Assembly (NCBI GenBank): GCA_016786585.1
Contig: JAEUUI010000030.1
Span: 558,001-622,000, forward strand
Source of the DNA: Cyclobacteriaceae bacterium
GTDB lineage: Bacteria > Bacteroidota > Bacteroidia > Cytophagales > Cyclobacteriaceae
DNA length: 64,000 bases
Reading direction: 5' to 3'
A program made the position numbers and the translations under genes. Positions 53,343 through 61,275 of this stretch are shown in pieces. Positions within the stretch are counted from its first letter, which is position 1, and each line of letters begins with the position of its first letter. The notes beneath the pieces are model-generated. The model saw nothing but the letters and a program-made list of their open reading frames with translations, did no database searches and had not been told where the DNA came from.

Positions 53343-54112
53343 AGGTACTGATCATTGAAGATGAAATTCCTGCCGCAGAAAAACTTGGCCGATACCTGGC
53401 GAAGTACAACGCTTCCATTCAGGTTGCCGCACAGTTAACTTCCGTGAAGGACGCTGTGCAATGGCTTCAGGAAAAGCAGGATACGATTGATCTCATTTTT
53501 ATGGACATCCAGCTAACGGATGGTTTGAGTTTCCAGATTTTTCAACAGGTGGCGATCAAAAAACCGGTGATATTCATTACAGCTTTTAATGAGTTCGCAC
53601 TTGATGCGTTCAAGGTTAACAGTATCGACTACCTGTTAAAGCCGATTACATTCACTGATCTTTCCGCCAGTCTGAAAAAACTGGAGAATCTGCGGGAACA
53701 GTTGCAATGGAATTCTCAAAAAACAGAACTGCTCCAGGAAACTTTTGTAACACCCAAAACTGCGGCTTACAAGAACCGGTTTATGGTGAAGTCAGGCGAT
53801 CACATTCGCTCAATCACGGCCGATCAGATTGCGTTATTTTATGCTGATGGACGCGATGTTTACCTCGTAACCACCCAGAACCGGAAGTTTATTATCGACT
53901 ATACGCTGGAAACACTGGAAGATTTACTGGAACCAAAGACGTTCTTCCGGATCAACCGAACGTACATCCTTAACATTAATTCCATCAAAGACGTAATTGT
54001 TTATTCGAACAGCAGGTTAAAAATTACGTTAACCCAGGAATTCGACAAGGAGATTATTGTGAGTCGTGAAAAAGTGGGGCCGTTTAAAGAGTGGTTTGAC
54101 GGTAGCCATTAA
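53339..54112 (+). CDS. LytTR-type response regulator
   Basis: The 257-residue protein has an N-terminal receiver domain (1-120) with the phospho-acceptor Asp56 in LIFMDIQLTDGLSF and the Lys in DYLLKPI, followed by a LytTR DNA-binding domain (about 150-254, RFMVKSGDHIRSI, RDVYLVTTQNRKFI, RINRTYILNINSI). It is the output partner of the two membrane kinases encoded directly upstream (ATGA overlap). LytTR regulators control cell-wall and secretion genes; the target here is unknown. Its stop overlaps that of the convergent SUI1 gene by 4 bp. Confidence 0.93.
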   Translation: MKVLIIEDEIPAAEKLGRYLAKYNASIQVAAQLTSVKDAVQWLQEKQDTIDLIFMDIQLTDGLSFQIFQQVAIKKPVIFITAFNEFALDAFKVNSIDYLLKPITFTDLSASLKKLENLREQLQWNSQKTELLQETFVTPKTAAYKNRFMVKSGDHIRSITADQIALFYADGRDVYLVTTQNRKFIIDYTLETLEDLLEPKTFFRINRTYILNINSIKDVIVYSNSRLKITLTQEFDKEIIVSREKVGPFKEWFDGSH

Positions 54113-54456
54113 CCTACGCGCTTGGCTTTGTACCCTTCTTTAAGAAGAATCTGAACAATTTTATCGCGGTGATCGCCCTGAATGAGTATCTCCCGATCCT
54201 TAACAGAACCACCAACTCCGCATTTTGTCTTTAGCAATTTTCCAAGATCTTCAATATCACCCGTTTTTCCGGTGAAACCCGTTACCAGTGTAACCTGCTT
54301 CCCCGCGCGCATACTTTTATCGAGCATAACTTTCAGGTTCTGTTGTTTTGCCGGAACATCACTTTCGGGTTCGTCCTGCTGATATTGGTAATTAAAATCG
54401 GTGTTGGTTGAATACACAACGCCTTCCCGATTCTTCCAGTCATTTTTCTTTGCCAT
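54109..54456 (-). CDS. SUI1/YciH-family translation initiation-factor-like protein
   Basis: The 115-residue protein matches bacterial SUI1/eIF1-like YciH proteins: an N-terminal basic region (MAKKNDWKNREGVVYSTN), the VTLVTGFTGKTGDIEDLGKL core near residue 60 and the KDREILIQGDHRDKIVQILL block with the KEGYKAKRVG end. The frame is open upstream to 54552, but the start at 54456 is preferred because it gives this family's usual N-terminus and lies directly after the J-domain stop (54459). YciH proteins influence start-codon fidelity. It shares an operon with the J-domain and Usp proteins. Confidence 0.9.
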   Translation of the reverse strand: MAKKNDWKNREGVVYSTNTDFNYQYQQDEPESDVPAKQQNLKVMLDKSMRAGKQVTLVTGFTGKTGDIEDLGKLLKTKCGVGGSVKDREILIQGDHRDKIVQILLKEGYKAKRVG

Positions 54457-54458
54457 AC

Positions 54459-55223
54459 CTAAAACATTAACACCAGGGTAAAAAACAATGCGAAGCCCGT
54501 AAGCACGCACAACCCGAATCTGAATTCTTCGTTGTTGCGCATGAACAGGCAAATCAACGCAGTAATGAACACAATTATGGGTACGAATTTAAATGTTCCA
54601 TAAACGGTTCCAAACGTTGTGATGGAATACAATCTGTTCAGCGTTTGAATTTTGACGATTTTTCTTAGCAAACGGGTTTCCACTACTTGCACTTCGACAG
54701 ACTGTTCGATGGCGCGTATATTATAATTATCGCCCGTTAACGGAATGTATGCATCGTCAACCAGCAAATAATCGAACCCGGCCTCGTAAGCAACTTTGAC
54801 CGGAACGTTCCGGTAAACACGCGGCACTAAGTAGTCTATCATCAAAAAAAAGCAAACCACCAGACCCGAAACCGAGATGGCTTTTACGTAATGAAAGTAT
54901 TGCATCACGAGTTCGTATTGCGTTGGCCTGCGCGCGGCTGGCCGGAAACCTCTCCGTTTAAAATAGGGATCGCGGTTGCGGAGCGGAGCTTGAGGTTCAG
55001 ACGGTGGTTGGATGTAGGCCTGATAGGGATTATCGTACTCCGCCTTTTTCGACGGATCGCTCAACACTTCGTACGCCTCGTTAATTTTTTTAATGAGCTC
55101 GGCCGCCTGCGGGTCGGGGTTCACATCGGGATGATACCGTTGAGCCAGCAGGCGGTACGAGCGCTTAATGGTAGTAATATCGGCACTCCGGCTAACCCGG
55201 AGTATAGCGTAATAATCTTTCAC
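54459..55223 (-). CDS. J-domain protein with C-terminal membrane segments
   Basis: The 254-residue protein has a J domain at residues 3-70 with the HPD motif at residues 31-33 ([11 protein letters not shown]), the part that stimulates the ATPase of DnaK. There is no zinc-finger or CTD, so it is a class C J-protein. After a basic, Pro-rich linker it has a TM helix near 115-133 ([20 protein letters not shown]) and two more in the last 50 residues. It therefore tethers DnaK activity to the membrane. It lies 31 bp after the Usp gene and 2 bp before the SUI1 gene. Confidence 0.85.
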   Translation of the reverse strand: MKDYYAILRVSRSADITTIKRSYRLLAQRYHPDVNPDPQAAELIKKINEAYEVLSDPSKKAEYDNPYQAYIQPPSEPQAPLRNRDPYFKRRGFRPAARRPTQYELVMQYFHYVKAISVSGLVVCFFLMIDYLVPRVYRNVPVKVAYEAGFDYLLVDDAYIPLTGDNYNIRAIEQSVEVQVVETRLLRKIVKIQTLNRLYSITTFGTVYGTFKFVPIIVFITALICLFMRNNEEFRFGLCVLTGFALFFTLVLMF

Positions 55224-55254
55224 AGCCAGGGTTGCCGGTCAAGAACGAAGCGAA

Positions 55255-56109
55255 TTACTTCTTAATCACGTATGTCAGAACGGGTCGTTTACTGTGGCCA
55301 ACCACATCTTCCGCGATACTTCCTGCGAGCACATGGGCGAAGCCTGTACGACCGTGTGTTGCCATCGCGATCATATCGGCATTAATGCTGTCGGCAAAAT
55401 AGATGATACCCTCTTCTTCGCGCAGGTCGTTGAAGATGTTGATTGTATATTTTTTCAGCATCTGCTTTTTGGCGAAGTCCTGCATTTGCTTTTTCACAAC
55501 CACATCGCGCTGGAAATTTCCGGGCGTATTTACGCGCACAAGGTGTACGACTGAATCTTCATACAAGCCCTGCATCTGTTTCAATACGGCTGCGAACGGT
55601 TCTTCATCTTTGCTTAACGCGGTAGCGTAAACAATATTCTTAAACTCAGTTTTAGCAGGTTTTTTCTGCACAGTCAATACTGGACATTTCGCATGGCGAA
55701 CAACTTTTTCGGTGTTTGTACCGATGATCATCTCCTGCATCTGGCTATGGCCGGCTGTACCCATCACCACGAGATCAACCTTGTTTTCGGTAATGATGGT
55801 GCGCATACCGTGAAACGGTGTGCCAACACGCAACTGCGATTTAACTTTAACACCTGCCAGCTGTGGACTGCTCAGAAGGGTTTCCATCTGTTTTTTTGCC
55901 TTTTTGATCAGGGCAAGTGTAAACAACTTTTCTTCCATGTTACCATCCAGGTCCATCTGCCCTTCCACGTTGAACGACCCTCCGGTAACCTCCTCAATAA
56001 CATGCAAAAACGTAACCTCAGCACCCGCTTTTTTAGCGATATCAGCAGCAACATCAACTGCAATCTGCGCAGGTTTCGAAAAATCGGTTGGAACAAGAAT
56101 TTTTTTCAT
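55255..56109 (-). CDS. Tandem universal stress protein (two Usp domains)
   Basis: The 284-residue protein has two UspA domains. Domain 1 (1-145) has DFSKPAQIAVDVAADIAKK and an ATP-binding type GTAGHSQMQEMIIGTNTEKV; domain 2 (150-284) has MATHGRTGFAHVLAGSIAED and HSKRPVLTYV. Both carry the G-2X-G-9X-G(S/T) ATP-binding pattern, so it probably binds ATP. It is the first gene of a minus-strand operon with the J-domain and SUI1 proteins. An FNR/CRP-type palindrome lies 55 bp upstream. Confidence 0.92.
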   Translation of the reverse strand: MKKILVPTDFSKPAQIAVDVAADIAKKAGAEVTFLHVIEEVTGGSFNVEGQMDLDGNMEEKLFTLALIKKAKKQMETLLSSPQLAGVKVKSQLRVGTPFHGMRTIITENKVDLVVMGTAGHSQMQEMIIGTNTEKVVRHAKCPVLTVQKKPAKTEFKNIVYATALSKDEEPFAAVLKQMQGLYEDSVVHLVRVNTPGNFQRDVVVKKQMQDFAKKQMLKKYTINIFNDLREEEGIIYFADSINADMIAMATHGRTGFAHVLAGSIAEDVVGHSKRPVLTYVIKK

Positions 56110-56131
56110 AACACGGGGATTAAATAGAGTT

Positions 56132-56176
56132 CTAAATTAAGAAAAAATCGATGGGGTTAAAGCATGATTTAAATCA
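56132..56176 (-). promoter_or_regulatory. FNR/CRP-type site and -7 box upstream of the Usp operon
   Basis: TGATTTAAATCA at 56165-56176 is a perfect palindrome of form TGAT-N4-ATCA, the core of FNR/CRP-family sites (TTGAT-N4-ATCAA). On the minus strand a TAATTTAG box (complement of 56132-56139) lies 25 nt closer to the gene. If the start site is about 5 nt below the box, the palindrome centre lies near -42, a class II activator position. Usp genes are often activated by such regulators at low oxygen. Confidence 0.45.
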
Positions 56177-56250
56177 GCCGGAAAACCGATTGATGTCATC
56201 TCGTTAACGAAAAAAAAGTAAATTGACAACCTCACGTTAAACGACCCCTT

Positions 56251-56925
56251 ATGAAAAATGTTTTTGTTGCTCTGATTTTATTATTAACCACAACCTCCTA
56301 CGGACAAATCAACAAGGGTGCGATTTTTATCGGAGGTTCCCTGAATTTGAACTTTTCAAAGAATGATTCCGATCTCCCCGCTATCATTTCCTTAGGCAAC
56401 CAGAAATCGATTAGCTCCTCACTTCACCCAATGGCTGGCGTCTTTCTTTCTGAAAACTGGCAGATTGGTGGCGGTTTTGAATACGCGCATTCATCCTATA
56501 CGTATGACTACTCATACTATGTGGGAGGTGATCTAATGGAAAGCTGGCAAAAGCAAAAAAGTAACCTCTATTCGATTGACATATTCGTGACGCGCTATAT
56601 TCACATCAAAAACGCATTTTATTTTAATATCTCGTGCAACCTCAATGCTGGTGTGGGGAATGTCAGCTATTACTCTCCGGGCCTTGAAGACCAAACCTAT
56701 GATCAATCTGCGATCGGCATGAAGCTCTCACCCGGGCTCACATATTTCGTGTCTAACCGCTGGGCAATAGCCGCAAGTATGGGTGAGTTGTATGCTAAGC
56801 ATCAAACAATTAAAAACAGTGACCTTGATCAAGATGCAAAAACTACTACAGCAGGCTTCAGTCTTAAAGCAAATACGTTTTCAATTGGTGTACAATACTA
56901 TCTGAACAACAGTGCCGGAGAATAG
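56251..56925 (+). CDS. Outer-membrane beta-barrel protein, about 200 residues
   Basis: The 224-residue product has a signal peptide ending TTTSYGQ (about residue 19) and then short alternating beta-strands rich in Tyr/Gly/Ser (GAIFIGGSLNLNFSK, WQIGGGFEYAHSSYTYD, WAIAASMGELYAKHQT) ending in an aromatic strand (FSIGVQYYLNNSAGE). It fits the small outer-membrane-barrel class common in Bacteroidota. It is divergent from the Usp operon and shares its upstream spacer with the FNR-type palindrome. Function unknown. Confidence 0.75.
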   Translation: MKNVFVALILLLTTTSYGQINKGAIFIGGSLNLNFSKNDSDLPAIISLGNQKSISSSLHPMAGVFLSENWQIGGGFEYAHSSYTYDYSYYVGGDLMESWQKQKSNLYSIDIFVTRYIHIKNAFYFNISCNLNAGVGNVSYYSPGLEDQTYDQSAIGMKLSPGLTYFVSNRWAIAASMGELYAKHQTIKNSDLDQDAKTTTAGFSLKANTFSIGVQYYLNNSAGE

Positions 56926-56949
56926 CATAGCCCCTGTCGATTCACTCGT

Positions 56950-57585
56950 TCAAATAATTTTTTCCTGAATTGCTTTGGCAACAGCCTCAGTCATGCTGGT
57001 GACGTGCAGTTTCTCGTAGATGTTCTTCATATGAAAACGCACAGTGGCATACGTGATAGAAAGGTCATCGGCTATCATTTTGTAACTTTTGCCGAACACG
57101 AGTAACTGCAAGACTTCCTTCTCACGCAAGGTAAGATCCGTTACCCGGGATACAGCTGTTACATGCGACTGAAATAACGTCAGTACTTTTGCGGCTATCG
57201 ATCCGGTCATCGGTGCTCCGCCATGATAAGCTTCTTCCACGGCTTCCATGAATTTTGCCGGAGGGCTGTTCTTCAGAATATATCCGGATGCACCGGCCGA
57301 AATCGCAGCCATGATCTTATCATCGTCCTCGAACACCGTTTGCATAATAACTTTCACAGGCAAACCACTCGCGCGAATCTGACGCACAGCCTCGATGCCC
57401 CATGTTCCAGGCATTTTTATATCCATCAATATCACATCGGGTTGCGCCTGTCTGATGTCCCTGAGCAGCGAGTCGCAGTTATCAAATGCTCCGGCCATGA
57501 CGAAACCATCAGTTGTGCTAAAAAGCTCTTTCAAGCCGTTGCGAAAGCTTTTGCTGTCTTCGAAAATGCACACCCGGATAGACAT
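56950..57585 (-). CDS. NarL/FixJ-type response regulator
   Basis: The 211-residue protein has a receiver domain with the phospho-acceptor Asp55 (VILMDIKMPGTW) and the Thr/Lys positions in LPVKVIMQTVFEDD and YILKN, followed by a LuxR-type helix-turn-helix at about 145-205 (LTLREKEVLQLLVFGKSYKM, LHVTSMTEAV). It should be phosphorylated by the HisKA_3 kinase at 58965-61142, the nearest kinase of the matching NarL type, although a terminator and a lipoprotein gene lie between them. Confidence 0.92.
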   Translation of the reverse strand: MSIRVCIFEDSKSFRNGLKELFSTTDGFVMAGAFDNCDSLLRDIRQAQPDVILMDIKMPGTWGIEAVRQIRASGLPVKVIMQTVFEDDDKIMAAISAGASGYILKNSPPAKFMEAVEEAYHGGAPMTGSIAAKVLTLFQSHVTAVSRVTDLTLREKEVLQLLVFGKSYKMIADDLSITYATVRFHMKNIYEKLHVTSMTEAVAKAIQEKII

Positions 57586-57623
57586 ATGTGAAACTAAGCG
57601 TTTTAACTGATACTGCGATTAAT

Positions 57624-57645
57624 AAAAAAGAGCCCTTTCGGGCTC
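57624..57645 (-). terminator. Terminator of the lipoprotein gene
   Basis: On the minus strand GAGCCC-GAAA-GGGCTC (complement of 57630-57645), followed by a run of six T (complement of 57624-57629). It lies 22 bp past the lipoprotein stop and 38 bp before the response-regulator start, so it reduces read-through to that gene. Confidence 0.85.
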
Positions 57646-57667
57646 CCTCCTAACCTAAACATTTATA

Positions 57668-58891
57668 CTATGGATTGGTAACAAATTCAAATACCCATTG
57701 CTGACCACGCGTGCCGGCAGGAAATACCTGCTCATCACCTGAAACGATCACCATAATCTTCTTACCATTCTTATCATATGTGTTAGCAACAAACGGATAT
57801 TTTGTTCCGGATGGAGCATTATTGGCATCAGTTGGCCAGAGGTAGCCCTTTATGATCCCATTGTCCATGCTTTTAAATTTTAAACCATACGACACGTGGT
57901 TTCGCAGAACATCAGTTGCAACATCTTCGTACACTGTAATTGCAGCTGAATCCGGCGCAAACGTATTTATCTTACAGGCTGTTTGGCTCAGAACAAAGGT
58001 GTTAGCGTCGTTACGTCCGAAGAATGATCCGAACCCCTGATACTGCAGCCCAAGAAACTGCTGAATGGTCGCCCCGGGATTTTCCTTAATGGCAATAAAC
58101 CCGCCACTTCCTTCACCGTTATCCATTACCAGAAGCCCGTCACTCACAGTATACTGTCCGGTGAATTTTTTGTTGTCGATGTTGGCTGTTTGTTCCAGCG
58201 CACCGTTAGAAGCAATAGTACCAATGGTTAAACCGGTAGGAAAAGGCGAAGGCGGATCCATCTGACACGCCACAGTTGCGTCAAAGTCATGAACTGCACA
58301 ACTCAACGTTTTCGCCACGCCACCGCTGGCAAATGAAAATGTTCCGGCTGACTCATTGAAATTGAGATCCATCTTACCCCAACATTCATCTTTGGTGATA
58401 TGTTGATAACCAAGTGTTGGAAATGCTGTGCGTACATAATTGAATTTCGTTGTTCCATTCGAGCCTGCCTTTGTACTGCGTGCATTCATGGTAATCAATC
58501 CTAACTTCGACTCCGAGGGCGGCATAATGAACAGGCTTTTGCCGGGAAGTTCTACCGCATAAAAAATCATCGTTCCGTTTGCCGGGATGCCGGGAGTTGT
58601 CGGAATAACACTTGTGACGGTCATTTTGACGTAGCCGTTCGAAAGCCGTTGGAACGGTCCCTTGAAGATGACGTCATCAGAGGTTGTCAGAGAAGTACCA
58701 TGGTCCCACGTCATCACAAACTGTGACGTTGTGTTAAGAAAGATGGTAACCCATGCATCGCCCGGGTTCTGTGTGCCGAAGTATTCGGTATTTTCTACGG
58801 TGGGAGCTGGATCATCATCGCTGCAATTTTGCAGCATGAGCACAGGCACTAGCAGCATAAGCGCGAGCGCCAAAAATTTCCTGATTTTCAT
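57668..58891 (-). CDS. Lipoprotein of unknown function in a two-component cluster
   Basis: The 407-residue protein has a lipoprotein signal with lipobox LMLQNC (Cys at about residue 23) followed by an acidic SDDDPAPT linker, as surface lipoproteins in this phylum often have. The rest is beta-rich, with repeated blocks such as FVMTWDHGTSLTTSDDVIFK, FTGQYTVSDGLLVMDNGEG and VANTYDKNGKKIMVIVSGDE. I do not recognise a family. It lies between the TPR kinase and the NarL-type regulator in the same direction, and two related inverted repeats and a TACTTTTG box precede it, so it is a likely regulatory target of that pair. Confidence 0.7.
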   Translation of the reverse strand: MKIRKFLALALMLLVPVLMLQNCSDDDPAPTVENTEYFGTQNPGDAWVTIFLNTTSQFVMTWDHGTSLTTSDDVIFKGPFQRLSNGYVKMTVTSVIPTTPGIPANGTMIFYAVELPGKSLFIMPPSESKLGLITMNARSTKAGSNGTTKFNYVRTAFPTLGYQHITKDECWGKMDLNFNESAGTFSFASGGVAKTLSCAVHDFDATVACQMDPPSPFPTGLTIGTIASNGALEQTANIDNKKFTGQYTVSDGLLVMDNGEGSGGFIAIKENPGATIQQFLGLQYQGFGSFFGRNDANTFVLSQTACKINTFAPDSAAITVYEDVATDVLRNHVSYGLKFKSMDNGIIKGYLWPTDANNAPSGTKYPFVANTYDKNGKKIMVIVSGDEQVFPAGTRGQQWVFEFVTNP

Positions 58892-58904
58892 AGTTGTTTG
58901 GTTT

Positions 58905-58922
58905 TGATACTCAAAAGTATCA
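58905..58922. promoter_or_regulatory. Inverted repeat overlapping the lipoprotein -7 box
   Basis: TGATACT-CAAA-AGTATCA is a perfect 7-4-7 dyad. On the minus strand TACTTTTG (complement of 58912-58919) inside it matches TAnnTTTG exactly, and the lipoprotein ATG is about 20 nt downstream. The dyad shares the octamer TCAAAAGT with a second dyad 35 bp upstream. Confidence 0.5.
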
Positions 58923-58939
58923 GGCGGCCATGCGCGGGG

Positions 58940-58961
58940 GTACTATCAAAAGTGATAGTAC
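58940..58961. promoter_or_regulatory. Second, longer inverted repeat upstream of the lipoprotein gene
   Basis: GTACTATCA-AAAG-TGATAGTAC has perfect 9-bp arms. It lies directly before the kinase stop codon and its centre is roughly 45 nt upstream of the start site predicted from the TACTTTTG box. The common TCAAAAGT core suggests that one regulator binds both dyads. A T-rich tail is missing, so it is not a usual terminator. Confidence 0.5.
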
Positions 58962-58964
58962 GGG

Positions 58965-61142
58965 CTAGTAGGGAAATGTAAGGGTAATTCGAGTGCCGGT
59001 TTCCGGAGTCGATACAATGTCAAGCTTGCCATTCAAATCGGCCGTCCGGGCTTTCATGCTGCCCTTACCGTAACCCGCGCTGTCGTGCATAACATTAAAG
59101 CCGCGGCCATTATCAGAAACGCTCATTACAATCGTATTGGATGCTATTCTGATGTCTGTTGTAATTATCGTAGCCTGAGCGTGTTTGCAACTGTTGTTGA
59201 CAGCCTCTTTGTATACCAAAAAAATATTCTTCCGCTGCTTCATGTCAAGCGATAGTTTTTCAACACCAGGCCCTGCCGCAAACTGAAACGCGATGTTAAG
59301 CGGGCCGGTAAGTTGCTCCCCGAATTGCTTCATTTTGCGCAGCACATTAAAAAAACTGTCGTTGGCTGGCTCAATGCTCCAAACAATGTCACTCATCGTG
59401 TTGATCGTTTCACGGCTGGTTTCTTCAATTTTCTCTACCAACTCACGTGTGTTGCCGGTATTCTTCATTCGCGCCATGCCGGCAAACAACGAAATACTGC
59501 TAATGGCCGACCCAACTTCATCGTGAAGATCGCTTGCTATCTGGTTTCGTAGCTTCAGTTCTTTAAGCCGTTGACGCGTTCGGTATTGCGAGAAACCAAA
59601 ACCGGCTGTCATGAGTATCAAAATCAAACCTCCAAGCAGCCCGTAACGCTGGTTTCGCTCCTGGATCAGGTTTACTTCCAACGCCTTTTTCTCGGTCTCT
59701 GCTTTCAGACGTCTTGCTTCCATCACATTTCTTTCGGTTTCTATTTTATAGCGTTCACTTTTCTCCTGACTGAGATTAGCTTCCAGCATATCACGTTCCG
59801 TTTCAGTTCTCAAACGCCTGGCTTCTGCAATATTCTTTTCAGCTTCAATTTTTAATCGTTGATTCTGCTCCTGCACAAGTTTTGTGGCAATCGCATTTTT
59901 CTCTGTCTCACTTTTTAGACTGTCAAGGAGAGCTTTCTTATCGTACTCATACTTATACTGGCTCTTTAACATTGCCTTTCGGGAATCGTCATTATAGATA
60001 CTGTCTTTTGCCCGAAGGTATAATTCATGCATCGCGAGAGCTGCAGAAGCATTACCTTTTTGCTTTTGAACGAGATATGAAAGCCGTGTAGATTCCAATA
60101 AAATATCCGGATACTTGAAATCCTTATCCATGCGGATGTGCTGATCAAAATAATAGTTTGCACTATCGAGCTGACCCAGAAAAAAATAGGCCTGCCCCAT
60201 CCCGGCCAGACAGTTAATGAGAATGTAGTTCTGTTCGGTCTTTTTTAGCAGTGCAAGCGTTTCATGATAATATCCCAACGCTTCGCTCGACTTCCCCATT
60301 TGATGCTTAAGCTTACCGATCTGAAATTGTATGCCGATTGCACCACGTTTAAGGCCCTTCTGCTCGTAAATAGCAAGCGCACGCGTATAGTAAGACATCG
60401 CCTGCGTTTCATCTTTCTGAAGTGTGGAAACCATTCCTAGTCGGTTGAATGTATCGGCCAACCGCACAAGATCGCGCGATTCCTCAAGTAATTGCCTGGA
60501 CTCTGTGTATGATTTGATTGCGTTTGGTAAATCATTCTGAGTGCGATAAATATCACCCAGGTAGTTCAGGGATGTTGCTACTCTGGATTTATCGTTTGTA
60601 GAACGATAAATTTTTAGTGCGCGATGAAAGCCGTCCAGCGCTTTTTCCAGTTGCCCGCCATTGTAATATTGCCGGCATAAATTAGATAGTGCGGTCGCTT
60701 CCAGCGAAACATCGCCTGCCTGCCTGGCCACCTTCTGACTTTCTTCCCAATATTCAGCCGACTTCACGTAATTCCCTTTATTACTTTCATCCAGGCCGAG
60801 ATTATTAAGCGATACTGCCAAATACCTGAAATAGAACTTTCGCAAACGCGGATTCCTCTCTTCCGCCAATTTCGTTTCGGTAAGTTTCTTCAGTTGGGCA
60901 GTGTACGCTTCCCAAACCCCATCAGGTGCTTTTTCCGACTGCTCCGATAATATCTTTACCCGCACGGTATCGTGTGCGGCCTTGGCCAGCGCTGCAGTTA
61001 CCGCATTAGATTCCTGCCCAAACGAATAAAAACTAATACCAACAAGAACCACCGCGCACAAACCTCGTTTTAAAAGCGTGAAAGGGTGACTCAATTCAAA
61101 CCGGGTGATACAATATTTCACAACAGGCGACAGGCAACTCAT
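58965..61142 (-). CDS. TPR-containing sensor histidine kinase, NarL-partner type
   Basis: From the start at 61142 the 725-residue protein has a signal/TM segment (about 22-40, RGLCAVVLVGISFYSFGQ), an extracytosolic TPR array (about 90-420), a coiled-coil made of 35-residue repeats, a TM helix (GLLGGLILILMTAGFGFSQY) and a cytosolic HisKA_3 domain with His in SDLHDEVGSAISSISLF and the HATPase part (NNSCKHAQA, SDNGRGFNV, GYGKGSMKARTADLNGKLDI). The frame is open to 61220, but a good promoter (TTTG-N19-TACCTTAG) overlaps that stretch, so the shorter start is chosen. It should signal to the NarL-type regulator downstream. Confidence 0.9.
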   Translation of the reverse strand: MSCLSPVVKYCITRFELSHPFTLLKRGLCAVVLVGISFYSFGQESNAVTAALAKAAHDTVRVKILSEQSEKAPDGVWEAYTAQLKKLTETKLAEERNPRLRKFYFRYLAVSLNNLGLDESNKGNYVKSAEYWEESQKVARQAGDVSLEATALSNLCRQYYNGGQLEKALDGFHRALKIYRSTNDKSRVATSLNYLGDIYRTQNDLPNAIKSYTESRQLLEESRDLVRLADTFNRLGMVSTLQKDETQAMSYYTRALAIYEQKGLKRGAIGIQFQIGKLKHQMGKSSEALGYYHETLALLKKTEQNYILINCLAGMGQAYFFLGQLDSANYYFDQHIRMDKDFKYPDILLESTRLSYLVQKQKGNASAALAMHELYLRAKDSIYNDDSRKAMLKSQYKYEYDKKALLDSLKSETEKNAIATKLVQEQNQRLKIEAEKNIAEARRLRTETERDMLEANLSQEKSERYKIETERNVMEARRLKAETEKKALEVNLIQERNQRYGLLGGLILILMTAGFGFSQYRTRQRLKELKLRNQIASDLHDEVGSAISSISLFAGMARMKNTGNTRELVEKIEETSRETINTMSDIVWSIEPANDSFFNVLRKMKQFGEQLTGPLNIAFQFAAGPGVEKLSLDMKQRKNIFLVYKEAVNNSCKHAQATIITTDIRIASNTIVMSVSDNGRGFNVMHDSAGYGKGSMKARTADLNGKLDIVSTPETGTRITLTFPY

Positions 61143-61180
61143 GAATGCAGGTCTGGTTTTGTGATTCGCAGAATCTTTAC

Positions 61181-61211
61181 CTAAGGTACAGGTCGAACAT
61201 CGAATCTCAAA
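61181..61211 (-). promoter_or_regulatory. Promoter of the TPR kinase gene
   Basis: On the minus strand TTTG (complement of 61208-61211), exactly 19 nt, TACCTTAG (complement of 61181-61188). Spacing and elements match the Bacteroidota consensus with one mismatch. The ATG at 61142 lies 38 nt further, a normal leader. This supports the 61142 start over 61220. Confidence 0.5.
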
Positions 61212-61264
61212 AATGTTCATGCCTTACGACATCTGTTGGTATTTATTTTACAGAATGCGCACTG

Positions 61265-61272
61265 TATTTTGC
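61265..61272 (+). promoter_or_regulatory. TAnnTT-type -7 box directly upstream of the DUF4268 gene
   Basis: TATTTTGC ends 3 nt before the ATG at 61276; TTTA at 61242-61245 lies 19 nt upstream and is one mismatch from TTTG. A transcript from here would be leaderless. Confidence 0.35.
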
Positions 61273-61275
61273 GCC

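Noticed and set aside
61142-61220. Longer N-terminus of the TPR kinase beginning at 61220
   Set aside because: A TTTG-N19-TACCTTAG promoter lies within the extension; the extra residues are Cys-rich and unlike a signal peptide.
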